A stretch of DNA of 64,000 bases, taken from contig NZ_JADKRV010000007.1 of assembly GCF_015351025.1 (NCBI RefSeq), forward strand, positions 107,616 to 171,615, read 5' to 3'. Every line of letters starts with the position of its first letter. The stretch's first letter is position 1. The translations under genes were made by a program, and so were the position numbers. The notes beneath the pieces were generated by a model. It had not been told where the DNA came from. It searched no databases and was given only the letters and a program-made list of their open reading frames with translations. Shown piece by piece: positions 49,759 through 58,600 of the stretch. Source of the stretch: Curtobacterium sp. VKM Ac-1376. Its GTDB lineage: Bacteria; Actinomycetota; Actinomycetes; Actinomycetales; Microbacteriaceae.

Positions 49759-50151
49759 TCACTTCCGCGCGGCAGCCGTCGCCCGGTCGTTCGCTCTTCT
49801 GATCGCCGCGACGAGCTCGTCCTTGTCCATCTTCGAGCGGCCGCTGATGTCGAGACGCTTGGCGACGTCCATCAGGTGCGCCTTGGACGCCTTCGCGTCG
49901 ACGCCACCTTCGGTGTTACCGGAACCTCGGGAGCCGGCGGCACCGGAGTCGGACGGGCCGGAGGACTCCTTCTCCTCCCAGTGGTCGCCGATCTTCTCGT
50001 ACTCGTGCTTGACCGCGGCGAACGCGGTGCGGCGTGCCCGCTCTCCTGGTCCGTAGGACTCATTGGCCGAATCGAGCGCTGCGGTGAAGATCTCCTGCGC
50101 GTGCTCCGGGGATCGCTGCAGGGTGCTCGGGATCTCGTTCTCGGCTGGCAT
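49759..50151 (-). CDS. ChaB-family protein with C-terminal Rho-N/SAP-like domain
   Basis: A 130-residue protein. Residues 5-60 are a ChaB domain (IPSTLQRSPEHAQEIFTAAL, ANESYGPGERARRTAFAAVK) and continue YEKIGDHWEEK. After a Ser/Gly linker, residues 88-122 (AHLMDVAKRLDISGRSKMDK, DELVAAIRRAND) form a Rho-N/SAP-like helical motif that can bind nucleic acid. ChaB was linked to cation transport regulation in E. coli but its role is unclear. Divergent from the aldo/keto reductase. Confidence 0.85.
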   Translation of the reverse strand: MPAENEIPSTLQRSPEHAQEIFTAALDSANESYGPGERARRTAFAAVKHEYEKIGDHWEEKESSGPSDSGAAGSRGSGNTEGGVDAKASKAHLMDVAKRLDISGRSKMDKDELVAAIRRANDRATAAARK

Positions 50152-50251
50152 CGGTGGCTCCTCTCGGTCGACGTCCCCTGCCTACTCCCGCCACCCCGAC
50201 CGGTACTCCCAGGGCCTGGTTCCCCCAGCGCGTCACGAGTAGACCGATGCC

Positions 50252-51223
50252 ATGGACTACACACACCTCGGTCGCACCGGACTGTCCGTCTCCCGCGCCG
50301 TCCTCGGCACGATGAACTTCGGCCCGGAGACCAGCGAGGACGACTCGCACGCGATCATGGACCGGGCCCACGAGCTCGGCGTCAACTTCTTCGACACCGC
50401 GAACGGCTATGGCGGCTCGGTCGGCAAGGGTGCCACCGAGGAGATCATCGGACGGTGGCTCGCCAAGGGTGGTGGCCGTCGCGAGAAGACCGTCCTGGCC
50501 ACCAAGGTCTACGGCGAGATGATCGACTGGCCGAACGGTGGCAAGCTCAGCGCTCTGAACATCCGGCAGTCCCTCGACGCCAGCCTGCAGCGACTGCAGA
50601 CCGACCACATCGACCTCTACCAGTTCCACCACGTCGATCGTGCAACCCCGTGGGACGAGATCTGGCAGGCCGTCGACGTCGCCGTGCAGCAGGGCAAGGT
50701 CCTGTACGTCGGCTCGTCGAACTTCGCCGGCTGGCACATCGCTCAGGCGCAGGAGGCCGCGAAGCGCCGGAACACCTTCGGCCTGGTCAGCGAGCAGTCG
50801 ATCTACAACCTCGTCGTCCGCGACATCGAGCGCGAGGTCCTGCCCGCCGCGCGCGCGTACGGACTCGGCGTCATCCCGTGGTCGCCGCTGCAGGGCGGCC
50901 TGCTCGGCGGTGTCATCGAGAAGACGGAGAACGGTTCCCGCCGACTGTCCGGCCGCAGCGCCGAGTACGTCGACGCGCACCGCGACCAGCTGCAGTCGTA
51001 CGAGTCGTTCGCGAAGGAGCTCGGCCACACCCCCGGCGAGCTCGCGCTCGCCTGGCTCCTCCACCAGCCGGGCGTGACGGCCCCGATCACCGGTCCGCGC
51101 ACGATGGAGCAGTGGGAGTCCGCCGTCCGCGCCGTCGACATCCGCCTGGACCAGCGTGCGCTCGACCGGCTCGACGAGATCTTCCCGGGGCACGAGACGT
51201 CGCCAGAGGACTACGCGTGGTGA
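50252..51223 (+). CDS. aldo/keto reductase
   Basis: A 323-residue NAD(P)H-dependent aldo/keto reductase. The catalytic tetrad is present: Asp48 and Tyr53 in FFDTANGYGG, Lys85 in LATKVYG, and His126/127 in DLYQFHHVD. The C-terminal cofactor segment is ITGPRTMEQWESAV. It belongs to the beta-subunit-like (YghZ/Kv-beta) branch by the early LGRTGLSVSRAVLGTMNFG pattern. Substrate unknown. ATG at 50252 lacks a ribosome site; TAGACC seven bases upstream may be a -10 for a leaderless mRNA. Confidence 0.92.
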   Translation: MDYTHLGRTGLSVSRAVLGTMNFGPETSEDDSHAIMDRAHELGVNFFDTANGYGGSVGKGATEEIIGRWLAKGGGRREKTVLATKVYGEMIDWPNGGKLSALNIRQSLDASLQRLQTDHIDLYQFHHVDRATPWDEIWQAVDVAVQQGKVLYVGSSNFAGWHIAQAQEAAKRRNTFGLVSEQSIYNLVVRDIEREVLPAARAYGLGVIPWSPLQGGLLGGVIEKTENGSRRLSGRSAEYVDAHRDQLQSYESFAKELGHTPGELALAWLLHQPGVTAPITGPRTMEQWESAVRAVDIRLDQRALDRLDEIFPGHETSPEDYAW

Positions 51224-51263
51224 CGTCCCTGGCGCAACCAGCGGGTCGCTGACGCGACCGTCT

Positions 51264-51297
51264 GACGGGAGGCGCGGTGCGGGTCGGACCCGCACCT
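51264..51297 (+). repeat. partial member of the GACGGGAGGCGCGGTGC hairpin family
   Basis: GACGGGAGGCGCGGTGC (51264-51280) is shared with the palindromes at 55487 and 63967, but here the right half differs: GGTGCGGGTC-G-GACCCGCACC (51277-51297) forms the stem. It follows the aldo/keto reductase stop by about 40 bp and may serve as its terminator. Confidence 0.55.
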
Positions 51298-51399
51298 GGG
51301 CCCCCGCCCGCCGGTTCCGGGCCGACGCGCCAGCGGCGGACCGGCCGTGACCGGTGGGGAGCCTCCAGTCCGTGGTCACGTCGAGAACGCGACCGACGA

Positions 51400-51447
51400 C
51401 ACGACGACGGGCCCCGCGCTGCTGTGTGCGCGGGGCCCGTCGTCGTG
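51400..51447. terminator. bidirectional terminator between aldo/keto reductase and amt
   Basis: A perfect 20-bp stem (51400-51419 with 51428-51447; arms begin CACGACGACGGGC) with an eight-base loop. It lies between convergent genes, 16 bp from the amt stop. Confidence 0.85.
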
Positions 51448-51463
51448 CGGGTGGTGCGGATGA

Positions 51464-52738
51464 CTACCGGGCGTTGACCGGGGTGTCGTCGCTCTGCTCG
51501 TAGAGGACGTAGCCCTCTTCACCGTGGACGGCGGTGTCGATGCCGGCGACCTCGTCCTCGGTCTTGACGCGGAAGCCGATCGTCTTCTCGATGATGAAGC
51601 CGATGACGAACGCCAGGACGAAGGAGTAGATGCCGACGGCGAGGGCCGCGGTGGCCTGCTTGCCGAGCTGCTCGAACGAACCCGAGTAGATCAGGCCGGT
51701 TTCGTTGGCGAAGAAGCCGAGGTACAGCGTGCCGACGATGCCGCCGACCAGGTGGACACCGACGACGTCGAGCGAGTCGTCGAAGCCCAGGCGGTACTTC
51801 CAGTCGATCGCGAAGCAGCAGATGATGCCGGCGACGAAGCCGAGCAGGATGCCCCAGCCCGGGGTGAGGTTGGCGCACGCCGGGGTGATCGCGACGAGGC
51901 CGGTGACGGCACCCGAGGCGGCACCCACGGACGTGGCCTTGCCGTCCTTGAGCTTCTCGATGAGCAGCCAGCCCAGGATCGCGGCGGCCGGGGCGGCCAG
52001 GGTGTTGACCCAGGCGATCGCGGCGATGCCGTCAGCGGCGCCCTCGGAGCCGGCGTTGAAGCCGAACCAGCCGAACCACAGGATCGCGGCACCGAGCAGG
52101 ACGAAGGGCGGGTTGTGCGGCTTGTGCGCACCCTTGGCGAAGCCGACGCGCTTCCCCAGGACGATCGCCAGGGCGAGGCCCGCCGCACCGGCGTTGATGT
52201 GCACCGCGGTGCCACCGGCGAAGTCGATGACGCCCCACGTCGCGGCCCAGCCGGAGGTCAGGTTGAAGACCCACGAGGCGACCGGGAAGTAGACGACCGT
52301 GACCCAGACGCCGGCGAAGACCATCCACGCGCCGAACTTGGCGCGGTCGGCGATGGCACCGGAGATGAGCGCGACGGTGATGATCGCGAACGTCGCCTGG
52401 AAGCCGACGAAGGCCATCGACGGGTACGCCGCCTGGATGTCCGAGGACTGCGCCTCCTCGAAGGCCTGGCCGAGGCCGATCTGGTTCCAGTCGATGCTGA
52501 AGAACCCGACGACACCGGAGACCGCCGTGCCGTCACCGTGGTTGGCGAAGGCGATCGCGTAGCCGTAGACCACCCACAGGACGCTCACGAGCGCGATCGC
52601 ACCGAACGACATCATCATCATCGAGATGACGGACTTGGCCTTCACCAAGCCGCCGTAGAAGAAGGCCAGGCCGGGTGTCATGAACAACACCAGCGCCGCC
52701 ATCACCAACACGAAGGTCGTGTTCCCCTGATCAAGCAT
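51464..52738 (-). CDS. amt: ammonium transporter Amt
   Basis: A 424-residue Amt/Mep/Rh channel with eleven hydrophobic segments and family motifs (MTPGLAFFYGGLVKAKSVIS, DFAGGTAVHINAGAAGLALA with the pore His, GAAILWFGWFGFNAGSEG, DDSLDVVGVHLVGGIVGTLY with the second pore His). The cytoplasmic tail ends acidic. ATG at 52738 follows GAGAGGTGA. No glnK or glnD follows; a terminator does. Two GlnR-like boxes lie upstream, fitting control by nitrogen supply. Confidence 0.96.
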   Translation of the reverse strand: MLDQGNTTFVLVMAALVLFMTPGLAFFYGGLVKAKSVISMMMMSFGAIALVSVLWVVYGYAIAFANHGDGTAVSGVVGFFSIDWNQIGLGQAFEEAQSSDIQAAYPSMAFVGFQATFAIITVALISGAIADRAKFGAWMVFAGVWVTVVYFPVASWVFNLTSGWAATWGVIDFAGGTAVHINAGAAGLALAIVLGKRVGFAKGAHKPHNPPFVLLGAAILWFGWFGFNAGSEGAADGIAAIAWVNTLAAPAAAILGWLLIEKLKDGKATSVGAASGAVTGLVAITPACANLTPGWGILLGFVAGIICCFAIDWKYRLGFDDSLDVVGVHLVGGIVGTLYLGFFANETGLIYSGSFEQLGKQATAALAVGIYSFVLAFVIGFIIEKTIGFRVKTEDEVAGIDTAVHGEEGYVLYEQSDDTPVNAR

Positions 52739-52829
52739 GTGTTCACCTCTCGATTGCACGAGCGGCTCTTGGACCGCCTCGGGTGCCACCGAGTCTGGCG
52801 ACGGGACGTTTCACGAGGGGGCACGAAGT

Positions 52830-52876
52830 GTTTCGCGGATGTAACGCGACCGCGCCCTTTGTAAACGTCGTGTTTC
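52830..52876 (-). promoter_or_regulatory. two GlnR-like boxes upstream of amt
   Basis: On the minus strand GTTAC-N6-GAAAC (52830-52845) matches the actinobacterial GlnR half-box pair GTnAC-n6-GAAAC. A second site, GAAAC-N6-TTTAC (52861-52876), lies 31 bp further upstream centre to centre, three helical turns. They are 92-138 bp from the amt start, a good distance for activation. Confidence 0.6.
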
Positions 52877-52959
52877 GACCGGCCCGATGTCCCCTGCACA
52901 GGGGGCAGGAGACAGCGGTGGACAGATCAGTCCGGGACAGCGAGCAGATCGGGCGCCGG

Positions 52960-53997
52960 TCAGGCTCGGGTGAGCGCCACCACGCGGGACGCCGCCCGCA
53001 GGTACTTCTTGCGGTACCCGCCCTCGAGCATCGCGTCGGGGTACACCTGGTCGAGCGGCGTGCCCGAGGCGACGATCCGGACCTGCGCGTCGTACAGCCG
53101 GTCCACCAGGGCGACCCAACGCAGCGCGTCGGTCTGGTCGGTGAACCCGCGGACGTCGGTCAGCCCGACGGCGTCGAGGTCCTCGACCAGGGCGACGTAC
53201 TTCGACGGGTGCACCGAGCCGAGGTGCGCGACCACGGCGCCGAAGTCGTCGAGCGTGACGGTCCCGGACGGCAGCGCGGCTGCGACGTCGGCGACGACCT
53301 GCGCTGACTCGTCCACCGCTCGACGACGGTAGTCGAGCCCGTCGATGCGCATGGTGTCGAACCGGTCCGACATCGCCTGGATCTCGCGCAGGAAGTCCTG
53401 CGCGGCGAAGCGCCCCTCGCCGAGCGCGCCCGGGGGCGTGTTCGACGTCGCGGCGAACCGGGTGCCGGTCTCGGTCAGCTCCTTGATGAGCCGCGTCATG
53501 ACCATCGTGTCGCCCGGGTCGTCGAGCTCGAACTCGTCGATGCACACCAGGGCGGTCCCCCGCAGCAGGTCGACCGTGCCCTGGAACCCGAGCGCACCCA
53601 CGAGCGCGGTGTACTCGATGAAGGTGCCGAAGGTCTTCCGCCCGGTGGCCGCGTGGTACGCCGCGGCGAGCAGGTGGGTCTTGCCGACGCCGAAGCCGCC
53701 GTCCAGGTACACGCCGGACTTCGCGGTCGGCTCCGCCGCCTGCTTCCGGCGCCCGAACAGGCCGCGCCGAGGGGTGTCGACGGGACCGGCGGCCACGAAC
53801 GCAGCGACGGCATCGCGGACCGACGCCTGCGAGGCGTAGTCGGGGTCCGGCCGGTACGAGTCGAAGGACGCGTCCGTGAACTGGGGCGGAGGCACGAGCG
53901 CCGCAGCCATCTGCTGCGGGGTCACCTGCGGGTCACGGTCGACGAGGTGAGCTGACAATCGGGACGCCCTTCCGGGAAGCATGTCGTGCGGTGTCAC
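52960..53997 (-). CDS. zapE: cell division ATPase ZapE (AFG1-like)
   Basis: A 345-residue AAA ATPase of the AFG1/ZapE family. Walker A is GGFGVGKT at 100-107, Walker B is [13 protein letters not shown], and sensor motifs ATSNTPPG and [18 protein letters not shown] follow, all typical of the family. In E. coli ZapE binds the Z-ring under stress; in actinobacteria the role is presumed similar. The start is GTG at 53997 or ATG at 53982; the second has GGAAG-like context. Divergent from the sulfurtransferase. Confidence 0.9.
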   Translation of the reverse strand: MTPHDMLPGRASRLSAHLVDRDPQVTPQQMAAALVPPPQFTDASFDSYRPDPDYASQASVRDAVAAFVAAGPVDTPRRGLFGRRKQAAEPTAKSGVYLDGGFGVGKTHLLAAAYHAATGRKTFGTFIEYTALVGALGFQGTVDLLRGTALVCIDEFELDDPGDTMVMTRLIKELTETGTRFAATSNTPPGALGEGRFAAQDFLREIQAMSDRFDTMRIDGLDYRRRAVDESAQVVADVAAALPSGTVTLDDFGAVVAHLGSVHPSKYVALVEDLDAVGLTDVRGFTDQTDALRWVALVDRLYDAQVRIVASGTPLDQVYPDAMLEGGYRKKYLRAASRVVALTRA

Positions 53998-54106
53998 GTT
54001 GCGTCAGGGGCACGGTACGTCCGCGTACCGTTGCCACAGGCACCGACGACCGATCCTAGTCCGGCGCCCGCACCGCGCTCCCCCGCATCCCCTGGAGGTA
54101 CCCCCG

Positions 54107-55018
54107 ATGACCGCACCGGTCGACCCGTCCGAGAAGTTCGCCGCCTACGCGCACCCGGAGCGCCTCGTCTCCACCGAGTGGCTGCAGGAGCAACTGGACG
54201 CGGGCGCGGGTGCCCCGGACCTGGTGGTCGTCGAGGCCGACGAGGACGTCCTGCTCTACGAGACCGGACACATCCCCGGCGCCGTGAAGATCGACTGGCA
54301 CACGGACCTCAACGACCCGGTCCAGCGGGACTACATCGACGGCGCCGCGTTCGCCGAGCTCCTCGGCGGCAAGGGCATCGGCCGCGACACCACCGTCGTG
54401 ATCTACGGCGACAAGAACAACTGGTGGGCCGCGTACGCCCTCTGGGTCTTCACCCTGTTCGGCCACGAGGACGTCCGCCTGCTCGACGGCGGCCGCGCCA
54501 AATGGATCGCCGAGGACCGCGCCCTGACCACCGACGAGACCCCGGTCACGGTCGTCGACTACCCCGTGGTCGAGCGCCACGACGAGACCGTCCGCGCCTT
54601 CAAGGAGGACGTCCTCGCGCATCTCGGCAAGCCCCTCATCGACGTCCGGAGCGCCCCGGAGTACAGCGGGGAGCGCACGACGGCGCCCGACTACCCGGAA
54701 GAGGGCGCGCTGCGCGGCGGCCACGTCCCCACCGCCGTGAACATCCCCTGGGCGACGGCCGCAGCTCCCGACGGCACCTTCAAGTCACGCGACGAGCTCG
54801 ACGCCGTCTACCGCGACGGCGCCGGCATCGGTGACGCCGACGAGGTCATCGCCTACTGCCGCATCGGTGAGCGCTCGAGCCACACCTGGTTCGTCCTGCA
54901 GCACCTGCTCGGCTACGACAACGTCCGCAACTACGACGGCTCGTGGACCGAGTGGGGCAGCGCCGTCCGCGTCCCCATCGTGCAGGGATCCGAGCCGGGT
55001 ACTGTTCCGAACCGATGA
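54107..55018 (+). CDS. sseA: thiosulfate/3-mercaptopyruvate sulfurtransferase
   Basis: A 303-residue tandem rhodanese. The N-terminal inactive domain is seen as [20 protein letters not shown], and the C-terminal catalytic domain as [13 protein letters not shown] and the active loop with Cys251 in [14 protein letters not shown]. The CRIGERS loop indicates thiosulfate-type sulfurtransferase in the actinobacterial CysA/SseA group. ATG at 54107 follows CTGGAGG. It overlaps sufE by four bases (ATGA), suggesting a shared role in sulfur mobilisation. Confidence 0.93.
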   Translation: MTAPVDPSEKFAAYAHPERLVSTEWLQEQLDAGAGAPDLVVVEADEDVLLYETGHIPGAVKIDWHTDLNDPVQRDYIDGAAFAELLGGKGIGRDTTVVIYGDKNNWWAAYALWVFTLFGHEDVRLLDGGRAKWIAEDRALTTDETPVTVVDYPVVERHDETVRAFKEDVLAHLGKPLIDVRSAPEYSGERTTAPDYPEEGALRGGHVPTAVNIPWATAAAPDGTFKSRDELDAVYRDGAGIGDADEVIAYCRIGERSSHTWFVLQHLLGYDNVRNYDGSWTEWGSAVRVPIVQGSEPGTVPNR

Positions 55019-55473
55019 ACGCCAGCACCGACGCACCAATCCCCGCCACCCTCGCTGAGATCCGTGACGACTTCCTCGCCCTGGGCCAGAAGGACCGCCT
55101 GCAGCTCCTGCTCGAGTTCTCGAACGAGCTGCCCGCGCTGCCCGAACGCCTGCAGGGGCACGAGGACGAGCTCGAACGCGTCGAGGAGTGCCAGTCCCCC
55201 GTCTTCATCACCGTGACGGTGGGCGAGGACGGCGACGCCCCGGACGTCGTCCGGATGCACGCCGCCGCCCCGCGGGAGGCACCGACCACGCGCGGCTTCG
55301 CCTCGATCCTGGCGCAGGGCCTGTCCGGCCTGACGGTCGAGCAGGTCCTCGCCGTCCCGACGGACTACCCGTTGACCATCGGCCTGTCCGAGGCGGTCAG
55401 CCCGCTGCGAATCCGCGGCATGGTGGGCATGCTCGGACGCGTCCAGCGGCAGGTGCAGGCGGCGGTCGCGTAG
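55015..55473 (+). CDS. sufE: SufE-like sulfur acceptor protein
   Basis: A 152-residue SufE. The acceptor Cys59 is in [14 protein letters not shown], and the family pattern [16 protein letters not shown] before it and [20 protein letters not shown] after it agree. SufE takes persulfide sulfur from a cysteine desulfurase for Fe-S assembly. Coupled by overlap to the sulfurtransferase gene upstream, as in many actinobacteria. Confidence 0.94.
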   Translation: MNASTDAPIPATLAEIRDDFLALGQKDRLQLLLEFSNELPALPERLQGHEDELERVEECQSPVFITVTVGEDGDAPDVVRMHAAAPREAPTTRGFASILAQGLSGLTVEQVLAVPTDYPLTIGLSEAVSPLRIRGMVGMLGRVQRQVQAAVA

Positions 55474-55486
55474 ACACGAGCACGTG

Positions 55487-55532
55487 ACGGACGGGAGGCG
55501 CGGTGCCAGCTGGCACCGCGCCTCCCGTCCGT
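55487..55532. repeat. perfect 46-bp palindrome, left side of the RHS island
   Basis: A palindrome centred at 55509/55510, with arms containing GACGGGAGGCGCGGTGCCAG, and every one of 23 pairs matched. It follows the sufE stop by 13 bp and is followed by TTCCTTCTTTC, so it can act as a terminator. The same core recurs at the right edge of the window. Confidence 0.85.
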
Positions 55533-55604
55533 TCCTTCTTTCGGATGCATGCGGTCCTCTGGCATTTCAGTGGCTGGCCGTGACAGGATGGGCCGGTCAG
55601 CACC

Positions 55605-58600
55605 ATGGGGGGAATTGACGATGGCGAAGATCCACGGGAACGATCCACCGGCTACTCGTACAGCGCGGCGGACACGCTCAAATCGGCTTCGACGGCGCTC
55701 GCGTCGTCGATCGGCGGCCAGTCCGGGTCGCGGTCGTCGTCGGTGACGACGGCGAGTGCGGAGTTCCGGGGGTACTTCTCCGAGGTCTTCGCCGACAACG
55801 CCGACATCGGTGCCCGAAGCGCGACCAAGCTCGTCGAGTCGTTGCAGAGCCTGTCGGGCTTCGTGCAGGAACTCCGCGACGCCGCGAAGGACGAGGACGA
55901 CCGGCGGAAGCAGGCGAAGGCGTGGGACGCCCGCAAGCGTGAACGCGAAGAGAACCTGCTCGTCGCCGCCGGGCACGAGGTCTCGACGTGGTTCGGTGGC
56001 GGTGACGACCCGAAGCCGCCGGAGCCGGAACCGGAGCCGCGGCTGCAGGCGGACGAGGTCAGCGTCAAGGGGCGGGAGATCCCCGCGGGCGGTGGGACGA
56101 GCGGTGGGACGTCGTCGGCCGTCCCCGCAGACCTCCGCTCCTTCGAGGCGAACACGCGCACGCTCGACTCCGACCTGTCGGGTGCCGTCTCCACGTTCCG
56201 CAACGCCCTGAGCGACTACGAGGCCGAGTGCAACCCGTGCTGGGGCACCTTGAACGCCCAGTCGCTGCTGACCGCCGTCAACGACTGGCTCACGGCGAAC
56301 GGGCAGGACGCCGACTGGGCGGGCACCGTCGCAGCGCAGTTCGAGGCCGCCGGTGCTGGTGCAGCGCCCGCGACGCTGTCGGACGCGGCGATCGCGGCGG
56401 CCCTGTCCTCGGCGGGGATCGACGCCGGACGTGACGACTTCACCATCGGGCCGTTCTCGGCGATGGGGACGCCCCCGACGAACGGGTTCGCCGACGACCC
56501 GGTCAACACCGCTACCGGCAACTTCCTCGAGCCCGAGACCGACCTGTCGTTCGCCGGGCAGGCGGCGTCGCTCCGGCTCACCCGGATGTACAACTCGCTC
56601 GACGGCCGCGTCGGGGTGTTCGGGCTCGGGTGGTCCTCGATCCTCGACATCCGGCTCGAGGTCAGCGACGATGCTGCCTCGGTCGTGCTGGACGACGGTC
56701 GGCAGGTCGACTTCCCGCGGCAGGGGGACGGGTGGAGCCGCGGCGTCGGCGAGGACCTGTGGCTCCGGGCCGAGCGAGACTCGCTGGTCGTCCAGGACAA
56801 CGCCGGGGGTCGCTGGACGTTCACGCCGTCCGGACTGTGGCTGAGCAGCGGTCGCGGACCGGGTACCGAGGTGACGGTGCGCCGCGACGAGCAGGACCTG
56901 GTCACGCGGCTCGCGCACGTGTTCGGTCGCTTCATCGACATCGAGTACACCGGCGATCGGGTCGCCTCGGCGACGGCGTCGGACGGCCGACGCGTCGAGT
57001 ACCACTACGACGACGGTCGTCAGCTGGTCCGGGCGACCGATGCGGTCGGGCGTCGCCGGTACCGCTGGAACGCGGACGGCCTGATCGACCGGGTGACCGC
57101 TGCGACGGGGGTCGTCGAGTGCGAGAACACCTACGACGCCCGGGGGCGCGTCACCGAGCAGCGCACGCCGTTCGGGCGGCGCGTGCGGTTCGCGTACCTG
57201 CCGGGCCGCGTCACCTCGGTCTCCGACGTCGACGGCGACCACTCCAACACGTGGATCGCCGACCGGAAGGGTCGGGTCGTCGGGATCATCGACACCGACG
57301 GGCGGCGTCAGTCGATGTCGTACGACCCGCACGGCAACCTCGTCTCGGTGACCGAGCGCGACGGGCAGGTGACCGTCCACGGGTACGACGAGCGGGGACG
57401 GCGCGTCCGGACCGTGACGCCGGAGGGCGCCGATCTGACCTTCGGGTACGACGAGCAGGACCGCATGACCACGGTGGTCACCGCGAACGGCGGGGTCGTC
57501 GAGTACGAGTACGCGGGCGACGACCGGAACCCCTCCGTCGTCATCGACCCTGTCGGCGGTCGCACGCTGCTCGAGTGGCGGGACGGCCTGCTCGTGGGGA
57601 CGACCGATCCGATGGGCGTCGTCGTCGCCTTCCACCACGATGCGTCCGGTGAGCTCATCGGGGTCGAGAACGCCGTCGGCGACACCGCGCAGTTGGTCCG
57701 CGACGCCGGAGGCCGGATCGTCGAGGCCGTCACACCGCTCGGCAACCGCACGCGGTACCGGTACGACGGCGCCGGCCTGCTCACCGCACGCGAGGACCCG
57801 GACGGCGGGCTGTGGCGGTTCGAGCACGGCGACGGCGGGCGGGTCACCGCGACGATCGACCCCACCGGCGCGCGCACAGAGATCACGTACGGCCAGCACG
57901 GTGAGGTCGTGTCGACCACCGACCCGCTCGGTCGCGTCGTCACGAAGGACTTCGACGCGTTCGGCAACGTGTCATCGATGACCCTGCCCGACGGTGCCGA
58001 GTGGGCGTTCGTGCACGACGCGCTCTCCCGGCTCGAAGCGGTGGTCGACCCGGCCGGCGGCACGTGGACGCGGGAGTACGACCCGATCGGAGCGCTCGGC
58101 GCCACCGTCGACCCGACCGGTGTCCGCACCGAGGTGGGGCGCTCGCGCGCGGACGGCGTCTCCACGGTCCGCGACGCCTTCGACGCCGTGTCCGTCACGA
58201 CCGACGAGTTCGGTCGTCCGACCCGGCTCGAGCACGCGGACGCGTCCGCCGAGCTCACGACGTACGACGCCTGTGGCCGACCGGTCGAACTCGTCGACGC
58301 GGACGGTGGGCTCACCCGAATCGATCGTGACCTCGCCGGCCGGGTCGTCGCCGTCACAACGCCGGCGGGCCGCACCACCCGGTACGAGTACGACGCCTGC
58401 GGTCGCCCGGTCAGCGCGATCGACCCGGCCGGCGCACGCACCACGCTGACCTACGACGCGGATTCGCGGGTCGTCGCGCGCACCCTGCCGACCGGCGAGG
58501 TCGCCCGGACCGAGTACGACCGCCAGGGTCGGGTCGTCCACGCCGACGTCCCCAGAGTTGGCACCGTGCGGTACCGGTACGACCGCGTGGGTCGGGTCGT

